Source: Dryocosmus kuriphilus (lineage: Eukaryota > Arthropoda > Insecta > Hymenoptera > Cynipidae). Taken from it: 64,000 nt of DNA. The stretch covers positions 184,792,788 through 184,856,787 of the forward strand of contig CM076194.1 in NCBI GenBank assembly GCA_038277395.1, written 5' to 3'. Numbering within the stretch: position 1 is the first letter of the stretch; each line of letters starts with the position of its first letter. The position numbers and the translations under genes were made by a program. Shown one piece after another: positions 1 through 11,535 of this stretch. The notes under the pieces were generated by a model. The model made no database searches. It had not been told where the DNA came from and was given only the letters and a program-made list of their open reading frames with translations.

Positions 1-2538
1 AAATAGAATCTGCCACTTTTGGACTCCTCGAAAATACCACCTCTGATTTTTGGGCTCCAACCCATGATGACAAAACCACTCCATCTCTACAGCATATGTA
101 TGACTGTACCAAAAAAGAATCTTTTTCAGAATTTCTCGACGGAAACAGAGTATTCTATTTTTGGGCTCTTTCAAAATGCCAACTCTGACTTTTGCGCTCT
201 AACCCTTAACTCCAAAACGACCCAACCTCTATAACGCCAGATATGAATTTTCCAAAAAATAATCTTTCAGAATTTTTAAACGTGAATAGTGTCTTCTATG
301 TGTGGGCTCCTCAAAAATAGCAACTCTGATTTGTGTGCTCCAACCCTTAATGACAAAAACCACCCCACCTCCACAGCATAGATGTGACTTCCAAAAAATA
401 TTCTTTTTCAGAATTTTTCAACTTAAGTAGAGTCTCCCACTTTTGGGCTCCTCGAAAATACCAACTCTTATTTTTGGGCTCCAACCCATAATGCCAAAAC
501 CACACCATCTCTACAGCATAGGTACAACTTTGCCAAAAAAGAATCCTTTTCAGAATTTTTCAACGTAAACAGAGTCTTCTATTTTTGAGCTCCTCGAAAA
601 TACCAACTCTGATTTTTGGGCTCCAAGCCTTAATTTTTCAAAAACCACCCCGCCTCTACCGCACAGATATAACTTCCAAAAAATATTATTTTTCAGAATT
701 TTCCAACTTAAGTAGAGTCTCCCACTTTTGGGCTGCTCGAAAGTACCAACCTTGATTTTTGGGCTCCAACCCATAATGCCAAAACCACCCCATATCTACA
801 GCATAGGTATGACTTCCAAAATTAATCGTTTTCAGAATTTTTCAACTTAAATAGAATCTGCCACTTTTGGGCTCCTCGAAAATACCACCTCTGATTTTTG
901 AGCTCCGACCCATAATGCCAAAACCACCCCATCTCTACAGGATAGGTATGGCTTTACCAAAAAAGAGTCTTTTTCAGACTTTTTCAACGTAAACAGAGTG
1001 TTCTATTTTTGGGGTCCTCGAAAATACCAACTCTGATTTTTGGGCTCCAGCCCATAATGCTAAAAGCCACCAGCATAGGTAATGCTTTTCCAAAAGGAAT
1101 CTTTTTCAGAATTTTTCAACGTAACAGAGTCTTCTAGTTTTGGGCTCCTCGAAAATACAAACTCTGATTTTTGGGCTCCAACCCATAATGCCAAAATCAC
1201 CCCATCTCTACAGCATAGGTACAACTTCCAAAATTAATCGTTTTCAGAATTTTTCAACTTAAATAGAATCTGCCACTTTTGGACTCCTCGAAAATACCAA
1301 CTCTTATTTTTGGGCTCCAACCCATAATGCCAAAACCACCCCATCTCTACAGCATAGGTACGACTTTGACAAAAAAGAATCTTTTTCAGAATTTTTCAAC
1401 GTAAACAGAGTCTTCTATTTTTGGGCTCCTCGAAAATACCAACTCTGATTTTTGGGCTCCAAGCCTTAATGCCAAAAACCACCCCACCTCTACAGCACAG
1501 ATATGACTTCCAAAAAATATTATTTTTCAGAATTTTTCAACTTAAGTAGAGTCTCCCACTTTTGGGCTCCTCGAAAATACCACCTCTGATTTTTGGGCTC
1601 CAACCCATAATGCCAAAGCCACCCCATCTCTACAGCATAGGTATGACTTTACCAAAAAAGAATCTTTTTCAGTATTTTTCAACGTAACAGAGTCTTCTAC
1701 TTTTGGGCTCCTCGAAAATACAAACTCTGATTTTTGGGCTCCAACCCATAATGCCAAAATCACCCCATCTCTACAGCATAGGTACAACTTCCAAAATTAA
1801 TCGTTTTCAGAATTTTTCAACTTAAATAGAATCTGCCACTTTTGGGCTCCTCGAAAATACCACCTCTGATTTTTGGGCTCCAACCCATGATGACAAAACC
1901 ACCCCATCTCTACAGCATATGTATGACTTTACCAAAAAAGAATCTTTTTCAGAATTTTTCGACGGAAAGAGAGTCTTCTATTTTTGGGCTCTTTCAAAAT
2001 GCCAACTCTGACTTTTGGGCTCTAACCCTTAACTCCAAAAGCACCCCACCTCTATAACGCAGATATGAATTTTCCAAAAAATAATCTTTCAGAATTTTTA
2101 AACGTAAATATTGTCTTCTATTTATGGGCTCCTCAAAAAATAACAACTCTGATTTTTGTGCTCCAACCCTTAATGCCAAAAACCACCCCACCTCTACAGC
2201 ACAGATGTGACTTCCAAAAAATATTGTTTTTCAGAATTTTTCAACTTAAGTAGAGTCTACCACTTTTGGGCTCCTCGAAAATACCAACTCTTATTTTTGG
2301 GCTCCAACCCATAATGCCAGAACCACCCCATCTCTACAGCATAGGTATGATTTTACCAAAAAAGAATCTTTTTCAGAATTTTTCAACGTAAACAGAGTTC
2401 TATTTTTGGGCTCCTCGAGAATACCAACTTTGATTTTTGGGATCCAATCCATAATGCCAAAACCAACCCATTCCTACAGCATAGGTATGACCTACAAAAA
2501 ATAATGTTTTTCAGATTTTTTCAACGTAAACAGAGTCT
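1..2538. repeat. Satellite array block A, ~140-bp monomer
   Basis: About 18 tandem monomers of 139-143 bp. Landmark phrases recur at that spacing: GGGCTCCTCGAAAATACC, then CTCTGATTTTTGGGCTCCAA, then CAGAATTTTTCAAC; copies of the first lie near 445, 587, 730, 869 and 1012. Each monomer contains the word TTTTTGGGCTCC twice, ~34 bp apart, so it is itself an old duplication. Monomers fall into two classes by the phrase after TTTTTCAAC (TTAARTAGA... versus GTAAACAGAG...), which often but not strictly alternate, suggesting a loose ~285-bp higher-order unit. Both strands have short open frames through the units; these follow from the repeat sequence and are not genes. The same satellite resumes at 10571 and 14823. 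Confidence 0.95.
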
Positions 2539-2639
2539 AGTTATCCCTCGATCAGAGTGGGATAGCAACTTGACTCCGACGACGAGCACGAGTAGCAGAA
2601 GGGACCAAAATCCCTAACCTCAGCCACGAGAACTCCTGG

Positions 2640-3443
2640 CCGATGATGCTTCATCTGAAGGAGAAAACAGCGATGATTCCGATCCACCTGTTTATTGAAG
2701 GGATCATAGTGTATTGCCGAGTATTGAACCCGTCATTATGGCTCGAAAAGAAGAACCATTTTCGAAGAGCGCACCACCCTATTTGCCAAATCCATGGTTT
2801 CCCACCCTATTTGATTAGCCCACCGAGGTGTATATGGATGGAGCTTGCATCTAAAATAGTAAGGGAGAACCCGAGGGTAGGCGTAAGTGTGTGGTTCGGT
2901 CCGGATCACCCTTAGAACATTTCTAAGCCCGCCCAAGGAAGACAGACGATCAACGCTGCAAAGATTCAGGCAGCCATGGCTGCTGCGAAAATGGCCAGTG
3001 AAAATGGGATCACAAAATTAAACATTTTCACCGACTCCAAGTTTCTCATCAATAGTTATACCCAGTGGCTCCCCATTTGGGAGGACAATGGATGGAAAAC
3101 TGCTGATGGAAAACCTGTCGTTAGCCGAGCTGAGTTTGAAGAGTTACGGCAAGATTTAGCACCGTTGGATATAACTTGGAATCATGTCCCAAGCCATCAT
3201 GCTGTCGAAGGCAATGAAGCCGCGGACCAACTCGCTCGGGCAGGGATCAAGAAACAAAATACGATGAACACTGAGCACCCTGAGAGTAGCACGTTCCAAA
3301 AGTACAGGGTAGATGAGTCAATGGGACCACTCTCTACCACCATTGTCGATGTTAGTCCTAACTGTACTAGTAGTTACGAAGATAGCGACGACAAAAATGG
3401 GGAACCTAACTTCGATACACAATCCCATGAACCTCGTTTGTGA
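2640..3443 (+). pseudogene. RNase HI-type domain of retroelement pol (broken)
   Basis: An acidic leader is followed by a near-complete cellular-type RNase HI domain. In order: a YMDGAC block near 2830 (first catalytic Asp), a glycine-rich strand around 2870-2910 in shifted frames, INAAKIQAA near 2950, FTDSKFLI near 3030 (catalytic Asp), the basic handle region with two Trp blocks to ~3110, and VPSHHAVEGNEAADQLARAG near 3186-3245 with the late His and Asp. The glutamate expected in the second block appears as lysine (AAKIQAA), and frames change at least twice before 2976, so it should be inactive. The handle makes it look like eukaryotic RNase H1 rather than the shorter Ty3/gypsy RNase H. No reverse transcriptase lies upstream. 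Residues after ~3260 are a polar linker. Confidence 0.75.
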
Positions 3444-4600
3444 GAATTCCGTGCTACTGTGCAAAGATCAATAGAGAAGTTTGATCAATCCCTCAATGAT
3501 AATCAGTCCGGTCTTTGGGATGACGAAGGTTTGGAACAACCTTCTGCTATCAAACCCGTGCAAGTAGAAATTACTGCGGTCCCGGAAGGCGAAGACGATG
3601 AAGATCTTTTATTACGTTTACAAAACATGGATACCTGCACGGAAACAGATGATCCACTTCGCAAGCGAGTAAACAAATTCCTGAAATAATTTCAGGAACG
3701 CCTTAATCAAAGAACAAATCCGGAGAAAAAGGACATCCATCCTGTATTTAAGGATCAATATAAGTGCACATCCGAAATCAATCAACCAAAAGGTACTGTG
3801 CGATTTAATAATGTACCTGAAATTATAGAATCTCCGATTATCGGATAACAACCATCTCGAAGATCGCTGTTTCAAACTCCTCAGATATTACCTATGCCAT
3901 TTGCAAGTACCACTCCTGAAATATCCGAAAAAGACAGCAAGGTTTCCACAACTTACAAGACAAAACCTCTGAAGAAGAATTTGATGGAAATGTCCTTAAG
4001 AGAGGAAACCGCTCATGATGACGCCTCTATAACCCACCCAGAAGCTAATGTTTCAAGATCCACTCTTGACATAGAAGTGCCTTACATCGATCCTCCCACT
4101 TTTTCGACAGAACAAGAAGAAGCTAAGGGGACGGACCAGGATATCAGTCTGATGCGAGAACCCCCAATGCAATCATCCAGTTCTGTGCGCCACAAATTGA
4201 GTGAGCCACTGAGGTATCGCCGCGATATCCACACTTCATTTCCGAGGACTGCGAACCTACAAATCCCATATTTAAGTTACTTATTGCTACTGAGCGCATT
4301 AATCCACAGGACTTGTGGGAGAAAAGACCAAAGGATCAAATATTAGTTACCCCGTCAGGTAAATATAGAGTGTACTCCATAGTGATCCAGCGAAATTATT
4401 TCGATGCTGTGGATTGGAGAGAAGTAACGACTGGTCTGTAGAATCTGAGGGTGGCATTGGAACGTGACCGCTGCGGAACATGTCGTGTGGCGAACTCCAG
4501 TGATTTAATGGGTAATATACCACAAAATAAAATGGCCGAGTTGTTGTCAGACATATTCAGGAGTGGCCACGCACTATCACCTTATGTCACAGAAAGTTAG
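3444..4600 (+). pseudogene. Acidic pol linker between RNase H and integrase
   Basis: Several frame-broken open pieces (3459-3689, 3894-4346 and shorter ones to ~4600) encode polar, acidic, Ser/Thr-rich sequence with no catalytic motif I recognise. Around 4345-4540 a more ordered stretch begins ILVTPSGKYRVYS and contains CGTCRVANSSDLMG; its place just before the integrase zinc-binding region suggests a pre-integrase segment. Stops and frame changes at roughly 3440, 3690, 4345, 4440 and 4600 show decay. The assignment to the same pol gene rests on order and strand only. Confidence 0.5.
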
Positions 4601-4609
4601 AAGTACCTC

Positions 4610-5580
4610 CGGAGGACTCGCGTTTAAAAATAATCGCAGAACATCACGATATTTTATTAGCCGGACATAAGGGTGTAACGAAGACCTATCGTCGCATTCG
4701 AGAACGGTACACTTAGCCGGGTCTACGTAATGATGTAATCAAATACATTCGCGAATGTCAAAGTTGTCTCGAAAATAAATTAATAAGAGCACGTACCCTA
4801 GAACCCATGGTTATCACTTGACACCCCTCTTGGAATGTTCGATAAGGTATTTCTTGATACCGAGGGCAAGCTGGCGACGACACCCAACGGTAACAGGCAT
4901 ATTCTCACCATGCAGGATATTATTTCAAAATTATGTATCGCCGTACCCATACCAAATCTACATGCATCGACCATCGCACACGCCGTAGCTCAAAACCTAT
5001 TCGCGCAATACGGAGCACCACGATGCATTCTTACTGATCCGGGAGGGAGTTTTATAAGAAAATAAATGAGGAAATTGGAGAAGATATTCGTAGTCAAAGA
5101 ACTGACAGCTTCCGGATATCGGCCCCAAACCAACGGTTCACTGGAGCCCAGTCACATCGTCCTCCTAGATTATATAAAACATTACGCCGAGGATTTTGAT
5201 GACTGGGACCGATTGTTACCGTTGGCCATGTTTGCTTATAATACATGCGTTCACGAAGCCACAAATTTCACTCCTTTCGAATTGCTCTACGGGCGCATCG
5301 CGCGAATACCCAGCTCGTTTCCGCCTGCCGATAAAGTGGAAACGTACGGATCCTATCTCCGCGACTTAGTTATTCGACTCCACGAAATCCAAAAAATCGC
5401 AGCTAAAAACATGATTCAAGCAAAAGAACGCTCGAAACTGCGTTATGATAAAAAGGTACGCCCCCTAAACGCAGTGATTGGTCATAGGGTGATCATATAC
5501 AAGGACGTGCGTAAAAATAAATTCGACAGAAGAGCTACTGGAACTTATACCATCGTGGGTTTCACGGAAATCATAATGTA
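4610..5580 (+). pseudogene. Retroviral-type integrase (broken)
   Basis: Zinc-binding HHCC region at ~4640-4790: histidines in AEHHDILLAGHKGVTKTYRR and cysteines in ECQSCLENK. Catalytic core at ~4835-5160: FLDTEG (first Asp), ILTDPGGSF (second Asp) and SGYRPQTNGSLEPSH (Glu). The C-terminal part follows: FAYNTCVHEATNFTPFELLYG and RSKLRYDKKVRPLNAVIGHRV. This order and these words are those of Ty3/gypsy and errantivirus integrases. Lesions include an in-frame stop near 4715, a frame change near 4800, and a stop plus apparent deletion at 5063, where part of the core between the second Asp and the Glu is missing. It lies between the RNase H segment and the env-like gene on the same strand, as in an errantivirus. 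Confidence 0.85.
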
Positions 5581-5723
5581 ATCCTTGAAGCCGATGATGG
5601 TACAAGGTTCACAAAGCACGCCGATAAGCTCTTGACAACTTATTGTTAGGAATGGTGCTCGGCGCTTAAAAGACCACTACTATATACTTATATGTACCAT
5701 TTTAGGAACTATTCACGGAAGCT

Positions 5724-7830
5724 ATGTACCGCCATAATCTATCACTAATGTTAGTGATTATGTATATCACTCCGACAATCAACACTTCAGCAGGCCCAAG
5801 GTACCAGCATCTCCAGTTCCAGGCCAGTACTGGCATATTTTACGAGAACCAAGGACCCGTGAGGCGAATTATCAGTCATTGGAGGATTAACACTTTCCTG
5901 CATGTCAGCAGATTCCAGGATTCCTTGACGGAGATTCAGGACAGGTACCAGTCACTAGCCATCTATTGCCCACCTAAATTGAAAGGAGACTGCAACCAGA
6001 TCATACGGGACTATAATATGCAGAACAAGCTGGGAATCGCGGAGCGAATTAGAAGAGACATAGACAGAGAGATCAGCGAACTGGCGTATCACCACAATAA
6101 GAATCGCCTCGTGCGTTTGCCGAACGGCATGTGAACACGAAGAACCACCCCCCTTTTGGGATTTATAGGAGGAATCGTGGGGCCGGTAGCAGGCTTGTTG
6201 ACCTATGAGGACGGACAAGCCATGGAATCGAAGATTGATGACCTTAATCTCGCACAAGTGAATTTGTCCCATATGGTCGGTCGATAAACACATGTCATCC
6301 GATCCCAACGGGAGGACTTGCACCGGATCACCGAACGACACGAACATCGACAACAGCAGTTGCAGAACGAGCTCAACCTTCTTCTAACACACGTGAATGG
6401 AATATTGGCAATAGTTACCAATCTAACCTATTTCTATGCCCTCTCCAAGTTACTACATACTATCGGAAATGGTTTGGACGAGTATGCCAGATCAGGTGAC
6501 CGTATAATGGATGTTGTTTAGAAGGCAAGAAAGGGAGAACTACATTCAGCGCTGCTAACATCCGAACAACTAGAACCATTATATCGCGACGCCCAAGACC
6601 ACGCACCCAAAGTGGCCTTCCAGTACCGGGGCCCCATGCGAGCATTGAGGAATTAGCAAAAATCGCCGTAGTAACCATTGACTGCAGAAACGGTATCCTC
6701 TACGTTGTATTGGACATCCCACTGATTGATAAAATCGACTACACTATTTATGAAATGCATTCACTTTCAGTACGACAAGTGATTTTAGAAAACAAAACGG
6801 GAAGGGCGTATTTAAGATCAAAATTCGCATATCTAATCATGGAGGAGACTGAGCGACCTTATATGCTATTAACCCAGGTTGAGCATGCCCTATGTAGAAG
6901 GATGAGCAGCTACCTTTTATGCCCAGGCATGTTTCCCATTTATGAGACGGCCGGTCATAAAACCTGTGAGGCTCAACTTCTGCTCAGTCCATCCTTAAAA
7001 ACCTTCCGGTTGTGCGACATACAAGTGTCCTTCGAACCTCAGCCTTACTGGAAGGTCATACCATCTCTAAGTGGTTGGATATACTCAATACCTAATTCAA
7101 TAGACGCCGAGTTGCATTGCTCTACAGAACCTGCTCTTCATTTTAATCTCCAAGGCTTGGGATTAATCCAAATTGCACTAGGGTGTAATTTAAAAACAAC
7201 TATGGTGACACTACCAGGATTGGAACCTGTTCATGAACAAATTATAACAATATATGAACCACCGATTCATCTGGATCTTTCCAAATTATCTTCAAGACTA
7301 CAGCAACTTCTCAGGAGGATGTAAACCTGCCATCCTACAAGGAAAGAGAAAAAAATTTGGAACAATTGGAACAACAGCTATATGACTTTAGTATGCAACG
7401 GCAAGAACAATCCAGTCACACCACGTTAATACACGGCTCCTATGCCGGTCTGGTACTACTGTCAATACTAATAGTACTCTACTTCTGTCGAGCTGCTCGT
7501 ATCAACAAGTTATCACTTCGTCCATGTTGTTGTGTCCGAACGACCTCGAAAAGGAAGCAATCCTTTCTTCGAACAGTATCTAGTAAATCTCAACTTCAAG
7601 GACAGCCGGGTCAATCATCTTCTCTGTCTACTTTGGAAGAACTTAAGGTTCATGCCACCCTGGACCTGTCTCATGTTTCGTCAAGCAATTTTCATGATGA
7701 CCTTTCTATCAGTGAAGATAAGATTTCTAAATATCAATCTCACAAGGACATAAACGAAGCCTCGTTCGACAATTTACCGTCAGCAGCATCAAGGATAAGG
7801 ATACCGAAGCAGACACTACAACCCGAATAG
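5724..7830 (+). pseudogene. Env-like (F-type) glycoprotein gene of an errantivirus-like element
   Basis: Starts MYRHNLSLMLVIMYITPT, a plausible signal peptide, ~150 bp after the integrase. A coiled, charged region follows. Near 6145-6200, after TRR, comes a hydrophobic glycine-rich run (LLGFIGGIVGPVAGLL) resembling the fusion-peptide region of baculovirus-F-like insect retroviral envelopes. Then a helical region, a cysteine-containing ectodomain (6710-7324) and, near 7425-7490, a hydrophobic segment (GLVLLSILIVLYFC) with a Cys-rich tail that fits a membrane anchor. Stops or frame changes interrupt it near 6134, 6285, 6520, 6700 and 7324, so no intact envelope can be made. Family assignment rests on layout and the fusion-peptide-like run, not on a database hit. 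Confidence 0.72.
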
Positions 7831-8069
7831 ATCAATGATTCATTCCCTCACTGCTCTGAATTCTCGTAATTGCCAGCACTGTATTTACATGGATTTCAAC
7901 ACCGAATTCTTCCCGTTGCTGCTCTAGTGTAGTGTGTTGATATATACAAAGGGAATGAAGTTCCACAAAAAGTGCCTCAACGTAGAAGCAGTGGTATGGG
8001 CTATGATTATTTTATCTAATACATAAACAATGAGTTGAGTGCGGTTTCTGGAGAATGATCTTTAATCTT
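7831..8069. other. Non-coding tail of the retroviral-like insert
   Basis: No open frame of note. A purine-rich run GGGAATGAAG near 7951 could be a polypurine tract, but no LTR boundary can be fixed around it. Confidence 0.3.
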
Positions 8070-8326
8070 AATTAGTATTTAAATTTTTTAATAAAAATTT
8101 TTGATTTATTATTTATTGATTATTATTCTTTTTATTTAATATCATTAATAATTTGAATTATAAGATTAATGATTATATCTATAATTAATATTACATTTTT
8201 TAAATTATATATATTAAATTTTATTTTAATGATAATAATGTTATTATTAGCTTTTATATCTATTAATTATTTTATATTTTATTTTTTTTTTAGATTAAAA
8301 TAATCCCCACATTAATTTTAATTTAT
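8070..8326 (+). pseudogene. Nuclear copy of mitochondrial nad4 (numt)
   Basis: Very AT-rich. Read with the invertebrate mitochondrial code (ATA Met, TGA Trp, AGA Ser) one frame is open from about 8076 to 8291. It gives the pattern of NADH dehydrogenase subunit 4: FIDYYSFYLMSLMIWIMSLM, a hydrophobic stretch, then SINYFMFYFFF. After a one-base slip in the T-run at 8282-8291 it continues MIPTLILIY, the position where insect ND4 has a conserved IPT. In the standard code the frame stops at TGA 8154-8156. It is a fragment of ~80 codons of a ~440-codon gene. Homology ends near 8326. Confidence 0.8.
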
Positions 8327-8629
8327 GCTCACACTTTGTTCAACGTGATATATTGCAACCTTATTCTCATCTACGGTGCATAGATAGCCTATCAGTGTGT
8401 TTAGCATTGGGAAAGCAACGGCGTCAGACGCTGGTAACAACCGAGGGCGATTGTTGGAATTCCAGGGCGGGTTTGTTACAGTGGGTCATGTCAGGATAGG
8501 CAATATCGAATCCTTTTCGATTGCTTGTCCCCACAACCTACACAAGGATAAATGCATGGCCGTGGCCGACGTGGTTGCGCCTCCCGTGCTAATACACTAG
8601 CGTACCTGAGACCATTAGGCTAATGCAAC

Positions 8630-8648
8630 AGAGAGAGAGAGAGAGAGA
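8630..8648. repeat. (AG)n microsatellite
   Basis: Uninterrupted AG dinucleotide run. Confidence 0.95.
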
Positions 8649-8816
8649 CTAAATAGACACAATAGAGTCACAAGACAATGACCGGGCTATACCAAGTGTC
8701 AGTGCTGATGAGCGGTGGCGCGAGTCATCCTCCTTTCCCCGCTTAACGACTAATGCTACTTCCTAGCCTTCATACCATCCGGATTCTTTCGAGTCCCAAA
8801 TGCGCCTGTAAATTGT

Positions 8817-8860
8817 TGATTAACAATGAAAATTGTTAATAAACATTAACAATTTATTCA
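8817..8860. repeat. Short inverted repeat ATTAACAAT
   Basis: ATTAACAAT, then GAAA, then ATTGTTAAT form a perfect 9-bp stem with a 4-base loop, followed by another ATTAACAAT a few bases on. Function unknown. Confidence 0.6.
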
Positions 8861-10570
8861 GGTAATATATTTAACTTTACTTCAGGCACCTAATTATTAA
8901 ATTTGGACAGTATTCATTATTATTGATCGGTATCTCAACAATCGATATCAATCAATACATCTACCCCTAGTCGAAAGAACCGATGTTGTTGATCAATCGT
9001 GAGTAGATGGATTCGATTGCTAACAGTCATGAAAATACTTAGAGTCACACTTAATAAATTAATTACACTGAAACTCACCTACACTTCATTAGTATAAATT
9101 TTAAACAAAAGAGAAAATTGACAGTGAAATTGTTTAAACTAATAATCAGCTAAATATTTTCGGCCCTGGCAATCAAATGGTCTACCAACATTGTAGATCA
9201 GCAAATCAGCTGACTAGAATGTTGCCTATAACTGGATTGGCAATAACTATTTAGGTTTCCAATTTTGTTATAGACGACATTGGTGGTCAACTATTCTTAA
9301 TTAAAAACTTTATAGGATTGATAGACAATGCTGAGATACCCATTTAATATTGTACATTAAAAACGAAAAAATTCAAAGACTTAGCAACAGTGAACGGATG
9401 CACGTGCATCAAAGGCTGTCTAGTCTGCATTTTATCTGTGTCAGCATTTTAAGTGCATGGACTTCGGTCTCTCATACCTTTCCCACAAAAGTCAGCAAAA
9501 ACACCCTTCCATCCTATCTCCATACGAGGGTACGAGGATGATTCTGGCCCTGTCTCACTAGCATTCGTCGACCACCTCTTTTACCTTTCTAGGTAAAAAG
9601 ACCGATAGGAATAGGGAATACTCGTGATGTTTCTCTCGCTCCGTCCGCTTTTCCCTTCACATTTCACGTCGTGTATTGTCGCCCTGAAGGATTAGATCCA
9701 AAAAAAAGGGATAATTCGGCAAGTGAGGGTTTTTGGGACGTTAATTACTAAAAACGCGTTGTGTGGTGAACCGACATCGTAAATATGTGCAATCCTTCTG
9801 CGTGGGGTAAACACTACACAGCTAGCCCAGAAACCCTGATTTGTGCAAACGGCGCGAGAAGCGAGATTTAAGGTGAGCGCAAGAAAAATTGTGAATAAAC
9901 TTCGGGGTGATAATCGCGACGCGTTGTGCCGGGAGTGACGGGTTGAACGAGGGAGTGATGCAGTTTCGAACCCTGGTCCATGGGTAAGTTACCCTGAGGG
10001 TCTCCGTATAAACAGGTACTGAATTATTATATCCTTTAATAGCCTGTTCTTTCGATGTGTGCCCTCGCTCTTTTTAGGCTCTCTCCATCAGTGGTTTTTC
10101 CCCGAAGGAAAAACAAATCACACTTGCCTACCAAAAATCGGTAAATTATTGGGAATTTACGACAGGTAAATTCCACGTAATTATTAATTACAAATCCTTA
10201 GTTGCTAATTTAACTTGTCATTTTGTTCACTGACACGTCGCGTAAGACAGTCTGGTGGCAGTTTGTACGGGTAATCAATTATGAAAGAATTATTTACTTG
10301 AATAAATGTTTACGTTACGTTGGGCCAAATAAATTGCAAATTTATAAGTTCTTAATCAAATCCTTAAATTATTAAATATCATCATGGCAGTAAAGGCACC
10401 TCTTCGGAGGTAAGATTCGACGATCCCGCAACAAAAATAAAAGAACAATGGAGATTATTCTCGATTGATTATCTGGATTTCCTCCGGCATACCACAATCA
10501 TTTTAACACCTCATGGACAACCCCACACTACCCTATTTCCAAATTAGCACATGAAGTTGGTATGTAACTT

Positions 10571-11437
10571 AGAGTCTTCTATTTTGGGGCTCCTAGAAAA
10601 TACCAACTCTGATTTTTGGGCTCCAATCCTTAATGCCAAAACAACCCCACCTCTATAGCACAGATCTGACTTTTCCGAAAAATAATCTTTTTCAGAATTT
10701 TTCAACGTAAATAGAGTCTCCTACTTTTGGGCTCCTCGAAAATACCGACTCTGATTTTTGGACGCCATCCCTTAATGTAAAAATCACCCCGTCTCTATAG
10801 CACACATGAGTTTTCCAAAAAATAATTTTTCAGAAGTTTTCAACGTAAATAGTCTCCTACTTTTGGGCTCCTCGATAATATCAACTCTCATTTTTGGGCT
10901 CCAGCCCTAATTGCCAAAAACCACCCCACCTCTACCTCGAAGATAAGACTGCCAAAAAATAATCTTCTTTACAATTTTTCAATGTAAATAGAGTCTCCAA
11001 CTTTTGGGCTCCTCGAAAATACCGACTCTGATTTTTGGGCGCCATCCCTTAATGCAAAAATCACCCCGTCTCTATAGCACAGATGAGTTTTTAAAAAATA
11101 ATCTTTCAGAAGTTTTCAACGTAAATAGTCTCCTACTTTTGGGCTCCTCGAAAATACCAACTCTGATTTTTGAGCTCCAACCCTAATTGCCAAAAACCAC
11201 CCCACCTCTAAGACGAAGATAAGACTTTACCAAAAAATAATGTTTTCAGAATTTTCAAACGCAGACAGAGTCTCCTATTTTTGGGCTCGCAAATACCAAC
11301 TCTAATTTTTGGGCTCCAACCCTTAACGCAAAAACCCACCCCGCCTCTATAGAACAGATGAGTTTCCTAAAAAATAATCTTTTTCAGAATTTTTCAACGT
11401 AAATAGAGTCTCCTGCTTTTTGATTCCTGAAAAATAC
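10571..11437. repeat. Satellite array block B (same ~140-bp family)
   Basis: About six monomers with the landmarks of block A (GGGCTCCTCGAAAATACC, TTTTTGGGCTCCAA). They are somewhat more diverged, with short deletions such as a missing GA after AAATAG near 10850 and 11130. The array is cut at its right side by the hAT element, whose target repeat is satellite sequence. Confidence 0.93.
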
Positions 11438-11535
11438 CAGGGTATCTACTGAGGCTTTGAAATTTGATTTAAGGAGTATTCAAGGAATTTTAAGGATAAA
11501 AATAACGTTTTTTAAGGATATATTTAATATTTATT

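Larger units (their letters stand above)
2539..10570 (+). mobile_element. 8.0-kb insertion in the satellite, errantivirus-like content
   Basis: The satellite stops at 2538 after ...CAGAGTCT and resumes in register at 10571 with AGAGTCTTCT..., so AGAGTCT (2532-2538 and 10571-10577) is duplicated around an inserted 8032 bp. The insert begins AGTTATCC and ends ATGTAACTT, giving a short terminal inversion AGTTA/TAACT of the sort seen on retroviral or LTR ends. Inside, on the plus strand, are remnants of RNase H, integrase and an env-like gene, then a nad4 fragment and ~2.2 kb without recognisable coding. No 5' LTR, gag, protease or reverse transcriptase is visible, so the element is internally deleted or chimeric. 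Whether everything between the duplications came in one event is inference. Confidence 0.65.
8327..10570. other. Unassigned 3' part of the 8-kb insertion
   Basis: No coding region recognised. It contains an (AG)n microsatellite (8630-8648), a small inverted repeat, and a GC-richer, CpG-containing stretch at ~9540-10000 with AAGGTGAGCG at ~9869, which could be a splice donor but has no supporting frame. If the insertion is an LTR element, its 3' LTR should end at 10570; without a 5' copy the LTR start cannot be placed. Confidence 0.4.

Noticed and set aside
1..2253. Many 60-80-codon ORFs in the first 2.2 kb, both strands
   Set aside because: They repeat with the ~140-bp satellite unit and come from its sequence, not from selection.
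1..2538. CRISPR-like array
   Set aside because: Repeats are ~140 bp, directly tandem, without unique spacers; context is a eukaryotic satellite.
9540..10000. Promoter and first exon of a host gene
   Set aside because: Only raised GC and one donor-like site; no coding frame or core promoter could be supported.
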